A program made the translations under genes and the position numbers. This document shows positions 1 through 10,075 of a stretch of DNA of 64,000 nucleotides, one piece after another (within the stretch, counting starts at the first letter, position 1; every line of letters begins with the position of its first letter). Source of the stretch: JAIOQJ01 sp963718635 (GTDB taxonomy: Bacteria; Planctomycetota; Planctomycetia; Gemmatales; Gemmataceae); assembly GCA_963718635.1 (NCBI GenBank), contig OY970367.1, positions 6,014,001 through 6,078,000 of the forward strand, in the 5' to 3' direction. Below the pieces are notes generated by a model. That model saw only the letters and a list, made by a program, of their open reading frames with translations, searched no databases and was not told where the DNA came from.

Positions 1-994
1 ATGCGGCAGTCGGCAACTTCAAGAAAGATCGCGATAATCCGATTGATGCCGACTTGTTAGTCGTCGATGAAGCCTCGATGATCGACGTCCCCTTGATGAA
101 TCAACTGCTCAAAGCGACTGCCTCCTTGGACGTGCGTTATTTTTGTCGGCGATGTCGATCAGCTCCCCTCCGTCGGGCCAGGCACCGTGTTAAGCGACTT
201 TATCGAGTCGGGCGCGATCAAAGTCGTGCGTCTGACGGAGATCTTCCGGCAGGCGGGCCAGAGCGGTATCGTGCGGGCGGCTCACGCGATCAATCAGGGG
301 ATGGAACCGGAGTCATCGCCCACAAATCAGGGCGATTTCTTCTTTATCGAGGCCGACGCGCCCGAAGCGATTCAGGAGAAGATCGTGCAGATGGTGCGCG
401 ATCGGATCCCCGCGCTTTGGCCTAAATTCCCTGAACGATGTGCAAGTGCTGACGCCCATGAATAAATCCGATGTGGGTGTGCAGGAACTGAACCGCCTTC
501 TGCAAGGCGTTCTGAATCCCGCCCAGCCGGGCAAGAAAGAGGTCGAGCGCTTCAGCATTATGTTCCGTACGGGCGACAAGGTTCTGCAAACGACGAACGA
601 CTATACCAAGGATGTTTTCAACGGCGATATCGGCCGAGTGGTGGACATCGACGAGACCGACCAAGAGATGGTCGTTCAATTCGACGGGCGCGAAGTCCTC
701 TACGATTTCAGCGATTTGGACGAACTGGTTTTGGCATACGCCACGACGATTCATAAGAGCCAAGGTTCGGAATATGCTGCCGTTGTCATCCCGCTCCATA
801 CACAAAACTATGTGATGCTGCAGCGCAACCTGCTTTATACGGGCGTAACGCGAGGCAAAAAGCTGGTAGTGTTGGTCGGCAGCCGGAAAGCGCTGCACAT
901 TGCCGTCCAGCGGCAAGATACCAACCGCCGGTTTTCGCTGCTGCGCTGGCGCTTGCAAGCCGGAGATGCTGCGCCGCCGATCAAGAAAACTTAA
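1..994 (+). CDS. recD2: RecD2-like DNA helicase, C-terminal part, two frame breaks
   Basis: This is the C-terminal half of a superfamily 1B DNA helicase of the RecD/RecD2 type, which unwinds DNA during repair. The N-terminal part, with Walker A, lies outside the window. Across three frames the motifs follow in order: Walker B LVVDEASMID near 57-86, motif III FVGDVDQLPSVGPG near 148-189, RLTEIFRQA near 229-255, then TTIHKSQGSEY near 740-772 and YTGVTRGKK near 837-863. The frame moves by +1 at about 117 and again (+1 or -2) at about 411, inside CCGCGC. Family-like sequence continues directly across both breaks, so I read this as one gene with two indels, probably sequencing errors, and not as three genes. 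It ends at a TAA at 992-994. Confidence 0.82.
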
Positions 995-1044
995 AAGGCG
1001 CATCCAAGCCGGAGGCGACGGACACCGTAGTTCGGGGAGAGCGC

Positions 1045-1512
1045 ATGCTCGATCGCACTGCCGAGGACTGGGCCGAGTGGCTGGATGAATTCAGCAACGG
1101 GAGCAACCGCGAAGCATGGCGCGGCATCCAGTGCTTTCTGCGCTGGATTCAGATCCGTGCCTTGAACGGTTACGCCATTCCGGAATTTCTGCCCGGTTTG
1201 GAAGGCGACATCTTCCATAGTCTTTTACTGCGCCGAATGCTCGATGGCAAAGAGCCATTGACGGCGCCACCGCCCGAATCTCATGGGCAAGCCTGGTACG
1301 ACCTACTGGAAAATGGGCGAGCCGAGGGAGTTGAAGTTCAGCGATGGGAATGGGCGCCCGACTTGAAGATTGCCATCAATCGAGGCATTTGGACTATTCT
1401 CGAACGAAAATCCGAGACGGATTTGATCGTGACTTATCGCACAGGCGGACAGCGTTTTACGTTGCGCCAGCGCGAAGATGGAATTTGGTTACTGGAACGC
1501 ACGCCTTCTTAA
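1045..1512 (+). CDS. Hypothetical protein, 155 aa
   Basis: I do not recognise a family. The ATG has a purine-rich ribosome site (GGGGAGAG) about 6 bases upstream. The product is soluble-looking, with no signal peptide or membrane segment, and rich in Trp: WAEWLDEF near residue 9 and RWEWAPDLKIAI near residue 99. The C-terminal third looks beta-rich, ending in a run of the type LIVTYRTGGQRFTLRQ. It starts 50 bases after the RecD2-like gene and is followed after 16 bases by another small gene on the same strand, so the three may be co-transcribed. Function is unknown. Confidence 0.6.
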   Translation: MLDRTAEDWAEWLDEFSNGSNREAWRGIQCFLRWIQIRALNGYAIPEFLPGLEGDIFHSLLLRRMLDGKEPLTAPPPESHGQAWYDLLENGRAEGVEVQRWEWAPDLKIAINRGIWTILERKSETDLIVTYRTGGQRFTLRQREDGIWLLERTPS

Positions 1513-1528
1513 TCGAGGAAAAACTGAC

Positions 1529-1786
1529 ATGGCGAAGAAAACGAGTTGCCCCATTACCCGGCCGGAGTTTCGCTCCGGCGCCAAAGCGATCGCGGTCACG
1601 ATCGCGGGATCGCAAATGCTGGCCGAGCCAAAGGAGTTCTCTACCGGTTCGCTTGGCTGGTACCTCAACGGTAAAACCGTCATCGAAATCAATGGCGTCG
1701 CCGTCTCGGTCCAGATCGGCATGAACCTGACCATCGTCGGCAGCAAGGAACTCGAAAAGGACGCGCACTCCCCGGAGGCTTCTTAG
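1529..1786 (+). CDS. Hypothetical small protein, 85 aa
   Basis: Small soluble protein that I cannot assign. I chose the ATG at 1529 because a GAGGA-type ribosome site lies about 10 bases upstream. An in-frame upstream start at 1478 would overlap the previous gene. The protein begins MAKKTSCPITRPEF and has a beta-rich middle with the pattern WYLNGKTVIEINGVAVSVQIG, suggesting a compact beta fold. It is 16 bases downstream of the previous unknown gene and probably shares its transcript. The tail is charged and ends in SPEAS. Confidence 0.6.
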   Translation: MAKKTSCPITRPEFRSGAKAIAVTIAGSQMLAEPKEFSTGSLGWYLNGKTVIEINGVAVSVQIGMNLTIVGSKELEKDAHSPEAS

Positions 1787-1859
1787 GGTCGTTTAGCTGC
1801 GAACCTTAGGGAGCGAGTTGTGCAACCGCTTCCTGACGGTCGCGGCTCGCACATCAACC

Positions 1860-2013
1860 CTCGTTACCAGGCTCTGCCTGGTAACGGGTCGTCGAGGCTC
1901 CGCCTCGCGGATTGTCGACAGGAAGACTTTCTTAGAATTCGAGCACGCGTTCGCATTTCAATAATCGAGGCAGAGCCTCGACGACCTGTTACCAGGCAGA
2001 GCCTGGTAACGAG
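1860..2013. repeat. Inverted repeat, 48-bp arms each containing smaller palindromes
   Basis: The arm at 1860-1907 is the reverse complement of the arm at 1966-2013 with only two mismatches by eye. Each arm itself contains two smaller palindromes, CCAGGCAGAGCCTGG-type and CGAGGCAGAGCCTCG-type. The 58 bases between the arms hold no gene. It lies between a plus-strand gene ending at 1786 and a minus-strand gene ending at 2068, so it could fold into a bidirectional terminator-like cruciform, although there is no T-tract. Its internal symmetry resembles dispersed intergenic repeats more than a simple terminator. Confidence 0.8.
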
Positions 2014-2067
2014 CGTTCAAAGGTCACCCTCATTACAGTTCTACTAGCTAAACCCTACATAACTCTT

Positions 2068-4647
2068 CTACTGCTTGAACATCTTACTGCTGCGATCTCC
2101 CCGTGAGAGCAAGTAGGCCATCAGGTCGAGAACTTCGTCTTCTTTGAGCGTGTCGAGCAACCCGGTGGGCATGGGGGAGAGTTTGCTGGTTTCCATCGAC
2201 TCGATCCGGCGGCGGTCGACGTTGACCAGCGTGTTTGGCTCCAGCATGTTTGGCATGATGCTCATGTTGTCGCCGTGGAGGTTGATGATACGGCCCGTGA
2301 TCTTACGGCCATCAAGCATTTCGATGTTGACGGATGCGTACTGGTCGCTGATCACCTTACTGGGCTCGACGATCGATTCGAGCAGATCGCGGGCGCTGAA
2401 CTTGCCTGCCGCCTGAGATAGATCGGGGCCGTGGGCTCCGCCTTCGTTGTCAAAGCGATGGCACGCGAAGCAATTGGCGACGCCGAACATTTTACGACCG
2501 TTGTCGAAATCGCGATTGGTTAAGCCTTTGTCGATCAGTGCCGTTAGTTCATCCATTTTGTATTGCTTGTAAATGGGACGCGGCGGGCCCGTGACAACGG
2601 TTTTGACATCGGGCTTGGCGTCCAGAATCGGCTTCAGTTCCACCTTTTGCTCGGGCGTCAACAGCGCGATGGCATCCTTCTTGATGTTGGCCATGAAGCC
2701 TTCGAAGCTGTTGCCGCCTTTGAAGTTGGCTGCCTTCAGGAACCACTTGAAATATTCCTGACGCTGTTCCAAGGTCCACCCGGCCCGTAGCATGCGCAGC
2801 GATTTGGCGTATTCCATCTGCTCTTCCTGCGTCGGCGCCTGGGCGATCAACTTCAAGGTCTTGGCGGCCGTATCTGGTGCTTGTAAGTAGACGAGTAACT
2901 GACACAGGTCGGCATTGATGAAGCGGCTCTTCGCCGGATATTGGGCATCAAAGCGCTCGATGATGCTCTTGGCAATTGCTTCGTCGGGCGGCCCCATCCG
3001 CACAAAAAGAATGGAGTAAATGCGCAGCAGTTCCAGCTTTTGGAAGTCGCTTAGCTTGGCCCATTCGATCTTCGCGAGCGCTTCGAGAATTCGGCCTTTG
3101 AGCTTTTCATCGACGGGCGTCTTCTTGTGCTGCGGGTCATCGCTGCTGACACGAACGAGAGCGAGCAGCGATTCGAGAGCCGCCTGTGGCTCTTTCTCAG
3201 TCAGCGCTTTTTCGCTCCAAGTTGCAGGATCCTGCCATTCAATGGCCACGCGGGCGGCGGAGCGCATGAAGCGGTCGTCGGCTTTCAAGTACGGCCACGC
3301 GATTCCAATTGCCTTTGGATCTTGCTTGCCGTGGAATGCTTCGAGTTTGGAGCGATCCACATCTTCATGTAGTGCTTCAATAACACCCATCGGCCTTTCC
3401 GGCTCCGACTTTATCTGTCCGACGAAAGTAACCCGATAAAGCCCCGACTTCGTCTTGCGCCCGCCAATCGTGAAATACATCGCGCCATCCACCGGATTGA
3501 TCACCACATCGGTAAGAGGCAACGGGCTGCCGCTCACAAAGTCCTCGAGCTCGGCTTTGTAGTAACTTCCTTGAGGTGTGAAATGCACTGCGTAGAGCTT
3601 GCCGTAACTCCAATCGCAGATGAAGAAGGCGTCTTGATATTTCGTCGGAAACTTCGCGTCATAACCGAAGCAAACACCGGTTGGCGAGCCAGGGCCGATG
3701 TCCACGATGGAAGGCAGGCTGTCGGCATAGTAGCCGGGCCATTTGCCGGCACCGTTGCGCCAGCCGTAGTCGGCGCCGCTCGCGGCTAGGCAGACGCGCG
3801 TAGGCCGATACCAGGGGGTGTTGAAGTCCCACTCCATGTCGGCATCGTAGGTGAAGAGGTCGCCGTTTTTGTTGTAGGCGGCGTCGTATTCGTTGCGAAA
3901 GCCGGTGCAGATGAGTTCCCAGTTTTTGCCTTCGGGGTCAACCTTATAGATGCAGCCGCCTGGCCCCATGACGCCAGCCATGAAACCCCGGCCATCGGGC
4001 ATGCGCGGCAGAAGGTGGTCTTCGCCCCAGTGCTTCGGCACGCGCGAAGCGCTCAAGTCCATCATCTTTGTGCCATTGCCGCAAACGATGGTGAGACTTT
4101 TTTTATCGGGGGACAAGATGACCGCGTGCGGGCCATGTTCGCCGCCGCCATTGATCTTTTGCAGCAGTTCAACCTTGTCGAGCGCATCGTCTTTGTTGGT
4201 GGAGGTTACGCGATATAGGCCGCTGTCAAATTTGGCGCCTTTGTTCACAACGACGTAAAGCGCGTCGAAGGCCCAGAGCAGGCCTTGGGCCTCGCCGATG
4301 GCGGCCGGAATGTTTTCAACCTTGGTCTCTTCCGCTTTGCCGCCGATGGCGGGCGGCGTGATGCGATAAAGGCTGCCGTATTGATCGGAAACGATCAAGC
4401 GGCCTTTGGGGTCCACGCACATGCACACCCAGGAACCTTGCTCGTCTTTCGGCACCGAATAGAGCAGTTCCACTTTGAAGTCCTTCGCGACCTTGAGCGA
4501 AGCCACAGGGGTGGCCGGCGGCTCCTTGCCCTTGGCCGGCGCCTCTTTCTTCTTCGCTTGCGCAGCCAGAGGCGGAGCGCTTTCCAAAGAATACAACGTT
4601 GTAAGAAAGATCGCGGCGAGAAGAGCTAGGCCCAGAACGCGCAGCAC
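2068..4647 (-). CDS. PVC-type heme-binding dehydrogenase-like protein with C-terminal cytochrome c domain
   Basis: This is a large exported protein (about 859 aa) of the planctomycete family that joins a beta-propeller, similar to sorbosone/glucose dehydrogenase, to helical repeats and a single-heme cytochrome c domain. I chose the GTG at 4647 because AAAAGGAG lies just upstream and the protein then begins with a hydrophobic export segment (VLRVLGLALLAAIFL). The propeller spans roughly residues 40-400. The heme motif CFACH is near residue 725, followed by PVC-type sequence such as GRKITGRIINLHGD. It probably oxidises sugars or alcohols in the periplasm and passes electrons to a cytochrome, but the substrate is not visible. 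A longer start at 4713 is possible but lacks a ribosome site. It is transcribed alone. Confidence 0.85.
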   Translation of the reverse strand: MLRVLGLALLAAIFLTTLYSLESAPPLAAQAKKKEAPAKGKEPPATPVASLKVAKDFKVELLYSVPKDEQGSWVCMCVDPKGRLIVSDQYGSLYRITPPAIGGKAEETKVENIPAAIGEAQGLLWAFDALYVVVNKGAKFDSGLYRVTSTNKDDALDKVELLQKINGGGEHGPHAVILSPDKKSLTIVCGNGTKMMDLSASRVPKHWGEDHLLPRMPDGRGFMAGVMGPGGCIYKVDPEGKNWELICTGFRNEYDAAYNKNGDLFTYDADMEWDFNTPWYRPTRVCLAASGADYGWRNGAGKWPGYYADSLPSIVDIGPGSPTGVCFGYDAKFPTKYQDAFFICDWSYGKLYAVHFTPQGSYYKAELEDFVSGSPLPLTDVVINPVDGAMYFTIGGRKTKSGLYRVTFVGQIKSEPERPMGVIEALHEDVDRSKLEAFHGKQDPKAIGIAWPYLKADDRFMRSAARVAIEWQDPATWSEKALTEKEPQAALESLLALVRVSSDDPQHKKTPVDEKLKGRILEALAKIEWAKLSDFQKLELLRIYSILFVRMGPPDEAIAKSIIERFDAQYPAKSRFINADLCQLLVYLQAPDTAAKTLKLIAQAPTQEEQMEYAKSLRMLRAGWTLEQRQEYFKWFLKAANFKGGNSFEGFMANIKKDAIALLTPEQKVELKPILDAKPDVKTVVTGPPRPIYKQYKMDELTALIDKGLTNRDFDNGRKMFGVANCFACHRFDNEGGAHGPDLSQAAGKFSARDLLESIVEPSKVISDQYASVNIEMLDGRKITGRIINLHGDNMSIMPNMLEPNTLVNVDRRRIESMETSKLSPMPTGLLDTLKEDEVLDLMAYLLSRGDRSSKMFKQ

Positions 4648-4820
4648 GGTGGACTCCTTTTGGAAAGCAAAAAACGCAGACATCGTGAGGTTTAGCGTAG
4701 CGAAGGACTGCAAGCGCAGCCAGCAGAATAATGATGCGCGGTCCGCTGCTTGTTACAACGATTCGCCGTCAACTGATAAGATGATTCAGTGATCTCACCG
4801 GATTTGACCCGAGGCCGTCA

Positions 4821-5444
4821 ATGAGTTTCCGCGATTTCGATCTCGTTACGGTCCAACGGGAATTCCGTGTTACGCTGGTTTTAAATCAAGATCTATTCGC
4901 AACGATCACTCCGCTCACTGTTAGTCCGGACTTTTCGCGGGTGTTGAAAGAAATTGCACCTTTAGCACTGAACTCGACAACCGAAAAGGGACGCTCGGAA
5001 TGGCTTGTCGCCCCAATATTGGCGCAGCTTTGGATTCATTGCAACCGACAAATTGGAATTTTCTCGGGAACGAACTTCGACGTGGATGCAAGTGTCGGCC
5101 TAAACGGCGTCTGTGATTTTCTTATTTGTCGAAATCCCAACCTGTTCGCCATTACTGCGCCCGTGGCGGTTATTGCCGAGGCGAAACGCGACAACCCCAT
5201 CGAAGGTTTCGGCCAATGTGCCGCTGGCATGGTGGCTGCCCAGCGTTTTAACCTGCGAGAGCAAAATGGCATCGAGGAAATACACGGCGTCTCAACATCC
5301 GGAAGTCTGTGGAGGTTTCTAAAGCTGGTGGGCCAGACGCTGTACATCGACAGCGCGGAATACTACCTGCCGCAGAGCGATAAAATACTCGGAATCTTGA
5401 AGCACATGGTCGGCCCGCTGCCCGCGCCGGCGGTTGCGGCGTGA
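4821..5444 (+). CDS. Hypothetical protein with PD-(D/E)XK nuclease-like core, 207 aa
   Basis: This soluble protein has the arrangement of a PD-(D/E)XK nuclease fold in its middle: an acidic residue in GVCDFLICR near residue 93, then VAVIAEAKRDNP (ExK) near residue 115, then a helix with Gln in GFGQCAAGM near residue 128. These are the positions where restriction-like nucleases bind metal and DNA. No helicase, methylase or specificity gene is adjacent, so it looks like a stand-alone member. The gene is convergent with the next gene at 5535. The fold call is from motif spacing only, and nuclease activity is an inference. Confidence 0.6.
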   Translation: MSFRDFDLVTVQREFRVTLVLNQDLFATITPLTVSPDFSRVLKEIAPLALNSTTEKGRSEWLVAPILAQLWIHCNRQIGIFSGTNFDVDASVGLNGVCDFLICRNPNLFAITAPVAVIAEAKRDNPIEGFGQCAAGMVAAQRFNLREQNGIEEIHGVSTSGSLWRFLKLVGQTLYIDSAEYYLPQSDKILGILKHMVGPLPAPAVAA

Positions 5445-5534
5445 TAACTGACTTCGAAAATTTAGCCGTTCTAGGACTGCCGTAGTGGCATCATATTATT
5501 GTCAGTGCATCACTTGTTTCAATTATCTAGTGGA

Positions 5535-6131
5535 TCACCAAGCTGCCTCAATCGATTGCGGCAAACCCACTCGCATGAAGAAACGGGCAAATGCTTGTGA
5601 AAGATGTTCCCGATAGGGCGGTCGCAACCTCAAACGATTTGATTGCCTTTCCTTGAGCAAGTCTTCCAGAAAGTTTCGAGGGATGGTGAAAACATCGTGA
5701 AAATCAACGACTCGAATTTCGGTCTGCATGTTCGGCAATTCGGCGCGGTTCAAAAACGCTTGATTCCAGACATACCCGTTGGCGATGTCTTCGCAGGTTC
5801 TCTTCCAAGCCTTTTCGGAAGGACTCTGCTGACGACCCATCATCCAAGTTTGCCAAATTTGGCGAAAAGCGGACAGAGGAAGGTGGGGACATAGTACAAC
5901 GTTTTCGATCTTCCCATGCTCCAAATCACATGCTTGCGTCATTACAATCACATCTTCTCGATAAACCTCAATGCGGTGTTTTAGCGAATTGATCGAGGCC
6001 ACATCGAGCAATGGCAATCGATCCTTTTCCTGCCAGGCAAGCAACGGACAATCGAATATGAGGTCGCCTTGGGTCAAGGAGACGTTCGCTTCGACGACCT
6101 CGTACCAGGGTTCACTCATCATCTGACTCAA
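5535..6131 (-). CDS. Hypothetical protein, 198 aa, second gene of an overlapping pair
   Basis: I do not know a function for this soluble protein. Recognisable stretches are LTQGDLIFDCPLL near residue 19, then VIVMTQACDLEHGK and NVVLCPHLPL near residues 62-86, which look like a conserved Cys/Asp/His-containing core, and a C-terminal segment rich in Arg (ERQSNRLRLRPPYREHL). There is no signal peptide or membrane segment. Its start overlaps the end of the gene at 6112-6426 by 20 bases, so the two are probably translationally coupled. Together they resemble a small accessory module, possibly toxin-antitoxin-like, but nothing in this protein identifies a toxin fold. Confidence 0.6.
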   Translation of the reverse strand: MSQMMSEPWYEVVEANVSLTQGDLIFDCPLLAWQEKDRLPLLDVASINSLKHRIEVYREDVIVMTQACDLEHGKIENVVLCPHLPLSAFRQIWQTWMMGRQQSPSEKAWKRTCEDIANGYVWNQAFLNRAELPNMQTEIRVVDFHDVFTIPRNFLEDLLKERQSNRLRLRPPYREHLSQAFARFFMRVGLPQSIEAAW

Positions 6132-6426
6132 TGCGGTGCCAATTCATGTTTGCCCTCGGGGAACGTTTTGGAATAGCGATATCGCGGGCGAATGACTCTA
6201 GCGCGAGGAGGTTTCGTCTAGGCCGCGCGGGCGTGAATAAGCCGCGCCAAGGGCGCTCGTCGGCATGGTTTTCCTCATCGTGTGCAGCAGCTTCGATGTC
6301 GAGATGATGACCAGCTTCCTCGATTAGACGCACAACATAGCATTCGAAAGACATGTCGGTTTTAGCGGCCGTCAATTTGAGCGACTGCTCAGTGGCTGAA
6401 CCGATTTCAATTGTGATTACAGCCAT
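6112..6426 (-). CDS. Small antitoxin-like protein, 104 aa, first gene of an overlapping pair
   Basis: The N-terminus has a short beta strand (MAVITIEIG) followed by helices, roughly SLKLTAAKTDMSFECYVVRLIEEA. This is the size and order seen in ribbon-helix-helix antitoxins and small regulators. The middle is acidic (HDEENHADE) and the C-terminus basic, as in many antitoxins with a disordered toxin-binding tail. It precedes and overlaps the gene at 5535-6131 by 20 bases. The comparison rests on predicted secondary structure and gene order. I see no decisive motif. Confidence 0.55.
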   Translation of the reverse strand: MAVITIEIGSATEQSLKLTAAKTDMSFECYVVRLIEEAGHHLDIEAAAHDEENHADERPWRGLFTPARPRRNLLALESFARDIAIPKRSPRANMNWHRIESDDE

Positions 6427-6609
6427 CTGCCCACCGTGCCCCTGAGGGGTCTGTTAAAAAGTTTCGGCCTCAGTTTATCAAAGTTCATTTAATCATTCAA
6501 CGTGCACGATGCATTGTAAAGATCTCGATCGAAAGCGGAATGCCGAACGCTCTCGAAGGCAGCATTCAGATGCTCAACATTGGCTTAGATTGCAAAGGAT
6601 GGGATGCCT

Positions 6610-9600
6610 TCAATCCAGCCGATACAAGACCCGACAACCGCCATTCATGAAGTGGCTCCCCGGCTCGTTCCGGCCGCGACAGGCAGCGCGGGCATACCAC
6701 GAATCGAGGCCCCAGGCGCCGCCACGTAAAACGTGGGCCGTCTTTCCTTTTCCGCTTACATCTTCACACCATTCCCATATGTTTCCGTGCATATCACACA
6801 GGTGCCACGGGTGAGGCGCGATCTTCTCGTAATGGCCGACGGGCGTGGTGCGTTTCAAGTAAGTTCCCTTGATCGTAGTCCCGTACGGGGATGTGCCATC
6901 GCTGTTTGCTTCGTGGCCATTTAGCAGGTCGCCGAAGTAGAACGACCTTTTGTTCCCTTTACCGCCGCGACAGGCATATTCCCATTCGTCTTCGTGCGGC
7001 AATGCGAACTTGCCTTTGCCTAAGATCGGCTGAGGTTTGGTCTTGTCGTTCAGTTTCTTGATGAAGTCCTGGCAGTCGTTCCACGAAATCATTTCGACGG
7101 GAAAATGGCTCGTGTCTGCAATGCCGTCCGCCTTAACTCGCAGCTGCGTGGGAACGAAATGACTAGGATTCGTGGCCATGAGCGCCTGCCATTGCTCTTG
7201 CGTCACCTCGTACTTGCCGAGCCAAAAGCCCTTTGAAGTGAACTCATGTTCAATTTCGAATGCGGAACGTTCTTTCTCTTCAGCTGGCGAACCGAGTGTT
7301 GCCTTGCCGGGCGGGATCCAACAGAACTTCATCGCGACCCCCTTGGCGATCTCGACCTCGACAACCTCGCCGGCGCGATGCGGTCCCACGGCAATCGGTG
7401 GTTCCTTCTTCTTGACGATGATCGGCAGGTCTTTTTTTGGGGGATCGAGCTTAGCGATATCCTTTGAATCTACTTTGGGCTTTTCTTTTTTCGGCGGATC
7501 GACGATTAGCGGCTTCTCCTTCTTGATGACAATTGGGTCATCTTTTTTCGGCGGGTCGAGCTTAGCCGGCTTCTTCGGTTCGTCCCCAATGACAACGCGG
7601 AATCCGATGAAGGGCGAGCGTCGTTTTAAGGGCGCGGCGTCGCGGAATGCAGAACGGCAGTCGTTCGCAGCATCAAAAAAACTGCCCCCGCGATAGACGC
7701 AAAGAGCTTCTGAAGGCTCGATTTTTTGGGGCGAGCCATTTCTCGGCGCATTGCTGTATTCACCGAAATAGTCTTCGCAGAGCTCGGCGACGTTTCCATG
7801 CATATCGTACAAGCCGAAAGCATTCGGCTCGTAGGTGCCAACAGATTTTGTCGAACCACTTTTATTTCCGATATTTGCCTGTTTTGTTGACAGCGCGTGA
7901 CCGTAGTGAAATGGGGATATTGTCCCGGCGCGGCAAGCGTACTCCCATTCCGCTTCGCTTGGCAGTCGAAACGTGACTTTGCGATCTTTGAATCTCTCAT
8001 TTGCCTTTCTGAGGAAATCCTGTGTATTTTCCCAAGAAACCCAGTCAATTGGGTTCTTTGGACGATTCAATTGAACTAGCAAATCATCGCCCATTATGGC
8101 CCTATATTGCTCCTGTGTTACTTCGTACTTTCCCATGTACCAGTCGTAGTAAAACTGAACTTCGTGCTGTTCTTCACTACCATTGCGGTGGTCTTCCGTC
8201 TTCGGCGAGCCCATCAGGAACTTCTTGCCCTTAGCGTTGATCTTGACTACTTCAAGCTCGACACCATTGCCTAGGTCGAAGGTCATCTCATCCCCTTTGA
8301 CGAGTGGTCGAGGGGTAGGCTCCTTCTTCGCAACAATCGGCTCTTCCTTCTTCGGGGAATCGAGCTTGATCATTTCTTTGGGTTGAATGTCAAGTTTCTC
8401 TATTTGCGGCTGCTTAACGACAGACTTTTCCTTCTCCGGCACTTCTTCGGGGAGCAGCGCTAATTTCAACGGGTCCTCTTTCTTCACTTCTGCTTCGTGC
8501 ACCGGCGGCTTGGTTCCGGGAAGCAGCGTGATCGCAAGGAAAACGGCAGCGGCCATGGCAGCGAAGAGAGCGACGATACGCCAACGAACTCGCCTATTGC
8601 TAAGGCGAGCGGCGTGGCGTGAGCCCGCCGTGTTTCGATCCGTTTCTAGCACGGCGGGCTTGCGCCACGCCCCCCGCCCGTCGCTCTCCGCCGTCGATAG
8701 CGCAAATGGCACGCTTGACTCCGCCTGCAGCGGTGTCGGGGCATCTACCCCGCGGCTGACATTGATCGCTCTCGCTTGCCCGCTGCCGGCCACTTCAGGA
8801 ATACCTTCCAAATGGATTTGACTGAGTGCCTCGGCGACGCGGGATGCCGTTTGAGGCCGTTGCAGTGGGTCTTTCTCCAGCAACGTCATGATGAGGTTCG
8901 AAAGTTCCGGCGGCAGGCTGCTGTTCAGGGTCAATGGCGTTGGCGGGGTAACCGTAGCGAGGCTAAACATCATTTCGATGGTGTTCGCGCCCGTGAAGGG
9001 CAACTGGCCCGTACTCATCTCGTAAAGCGTTGCGCCGAAGCTGAACAAATCAGCCCGGAGATCGACGTCCTGCCCGCAGGCTTGCTCGGGCGCCATATAG
9101 GCCGGCGTGCCCATGATGGCGCCGGATTGCGTCAACTTTACATCTTCTTGCGATACCCGCGCTGAAGCCGAAATCGAGAATGCGCGTGCGCACAGGTTGG
9201 TCGCTCCGCCGCGTCTCTTCAAGCCAAATGTTGGCCGGCTTGATATCGCGATGCACCAGACCTTGTTCATGAGCGATGGCAAGGCCTTCTGCGACTTGCC
9301 TCCCGATCAACAAAATCTCCGGTACGGAGAGCCAGCCGGTGCTTCATGCGCTCGTTCAGCGGCTGGCCCTTCAAGAAAGGCATGGCGATGAAAGGAATGC
9401 CGTTCTCTTCCCCGACTTGCAGGATGGGAACGATGAAGTCGTGTTCGACCGCAGCGGCGGCTTGTGCTTCGCGTAAAAAGCGCTGCCGGTGTGTCAGGCG
9501 CTTGGCGACTTCCGGAAGCATGACTTTAATGGCGATGTGCCGTTTTAGATGCACGTCTTCTGCTTCGAGCACCATGCCCATGCCGCCTTGGCCGAGTACT

Positions 9601-9813
9601 GCGCAAGATGCGGTAGCCACCAAGCCGACCGATTTCTCCTGTTTCCTGCGGCGGCGACAGAAAGTGCAGTTCTGCCGTGTCAGCATCTTCGGCCAACGGC
9701 GGCTTGGTGTCGGATCCACTTTGCGGAGTCGACGACTGCACACCGAGCGTCCCTCGAGGGGTATGCGGCAAGGGATCTTCCAAAGTGTGCGTCGGCGTTC
9801 TCGGCTCGCTCAT
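6610..9813 (-). CDS. Ser/Thr protein kinase fused to two SUMF1/FGE-type domains, three frame breaks in the kinase domain
   Basis: A Hanks-type kinase is followed by a membrane segment and two formylglycine-generating-enzyme (SUMF1) domains, a typical planctomycete sensor layout. The start is the ATG at 9813 (MSEPRTPTHT). The kinase elements are all present but lie in successive frames: P-loop GQGGMGMV and AIKVML near 9590-9520, HRDIKPANI near 9240, DFG near 9180, then APEQA near 9080. Each change is consistent with one extra base, at about 9600 (TTGCGCAGT on the minus strand), 9332 and 9158 (CAGCGCGGG). From about 9150 down to 6610 one frame runs through a transmembrane helix (VALFAAMAAAVFLAITLL), Lys/Pro-rich linkers, a first SUMF1 domain and a second one ending near 6610. 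Catalytic residues are intact once joined, so I expect a functional gene. Confidence 0.8.
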
Positions 9814-10075
9814 GGGCTGACTCGACAGGAAACGGTAAGCTAAGGTGTCTTAAAGTAGAATATCAAAGATGGCCGCGCGAGTCTTGTTTAGCTGCGAGTC
9901 GTTGGCTTCCGGAGACTCGCGCGAACCTTGCTACGCTACATTGGAGGTCGTCTTCGCAGATCAATGTGCGCTGCGTTATTGTTTCAAACTTACGCTCATG
10001 TAAGATAGCTGGAGAGAATTACCATGCTACAGGCGAGCCGAGCTTAAATTGAATCGAGTCAAGGCAAAAGCACCT

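Noticed and set aside
9150..9813. Programmed frameshifting in the kinase gene
   Set aside because: Three separate breaks without a common slippery sequence, and similar breaks in many unrelated genes, point to sequence error or damage.
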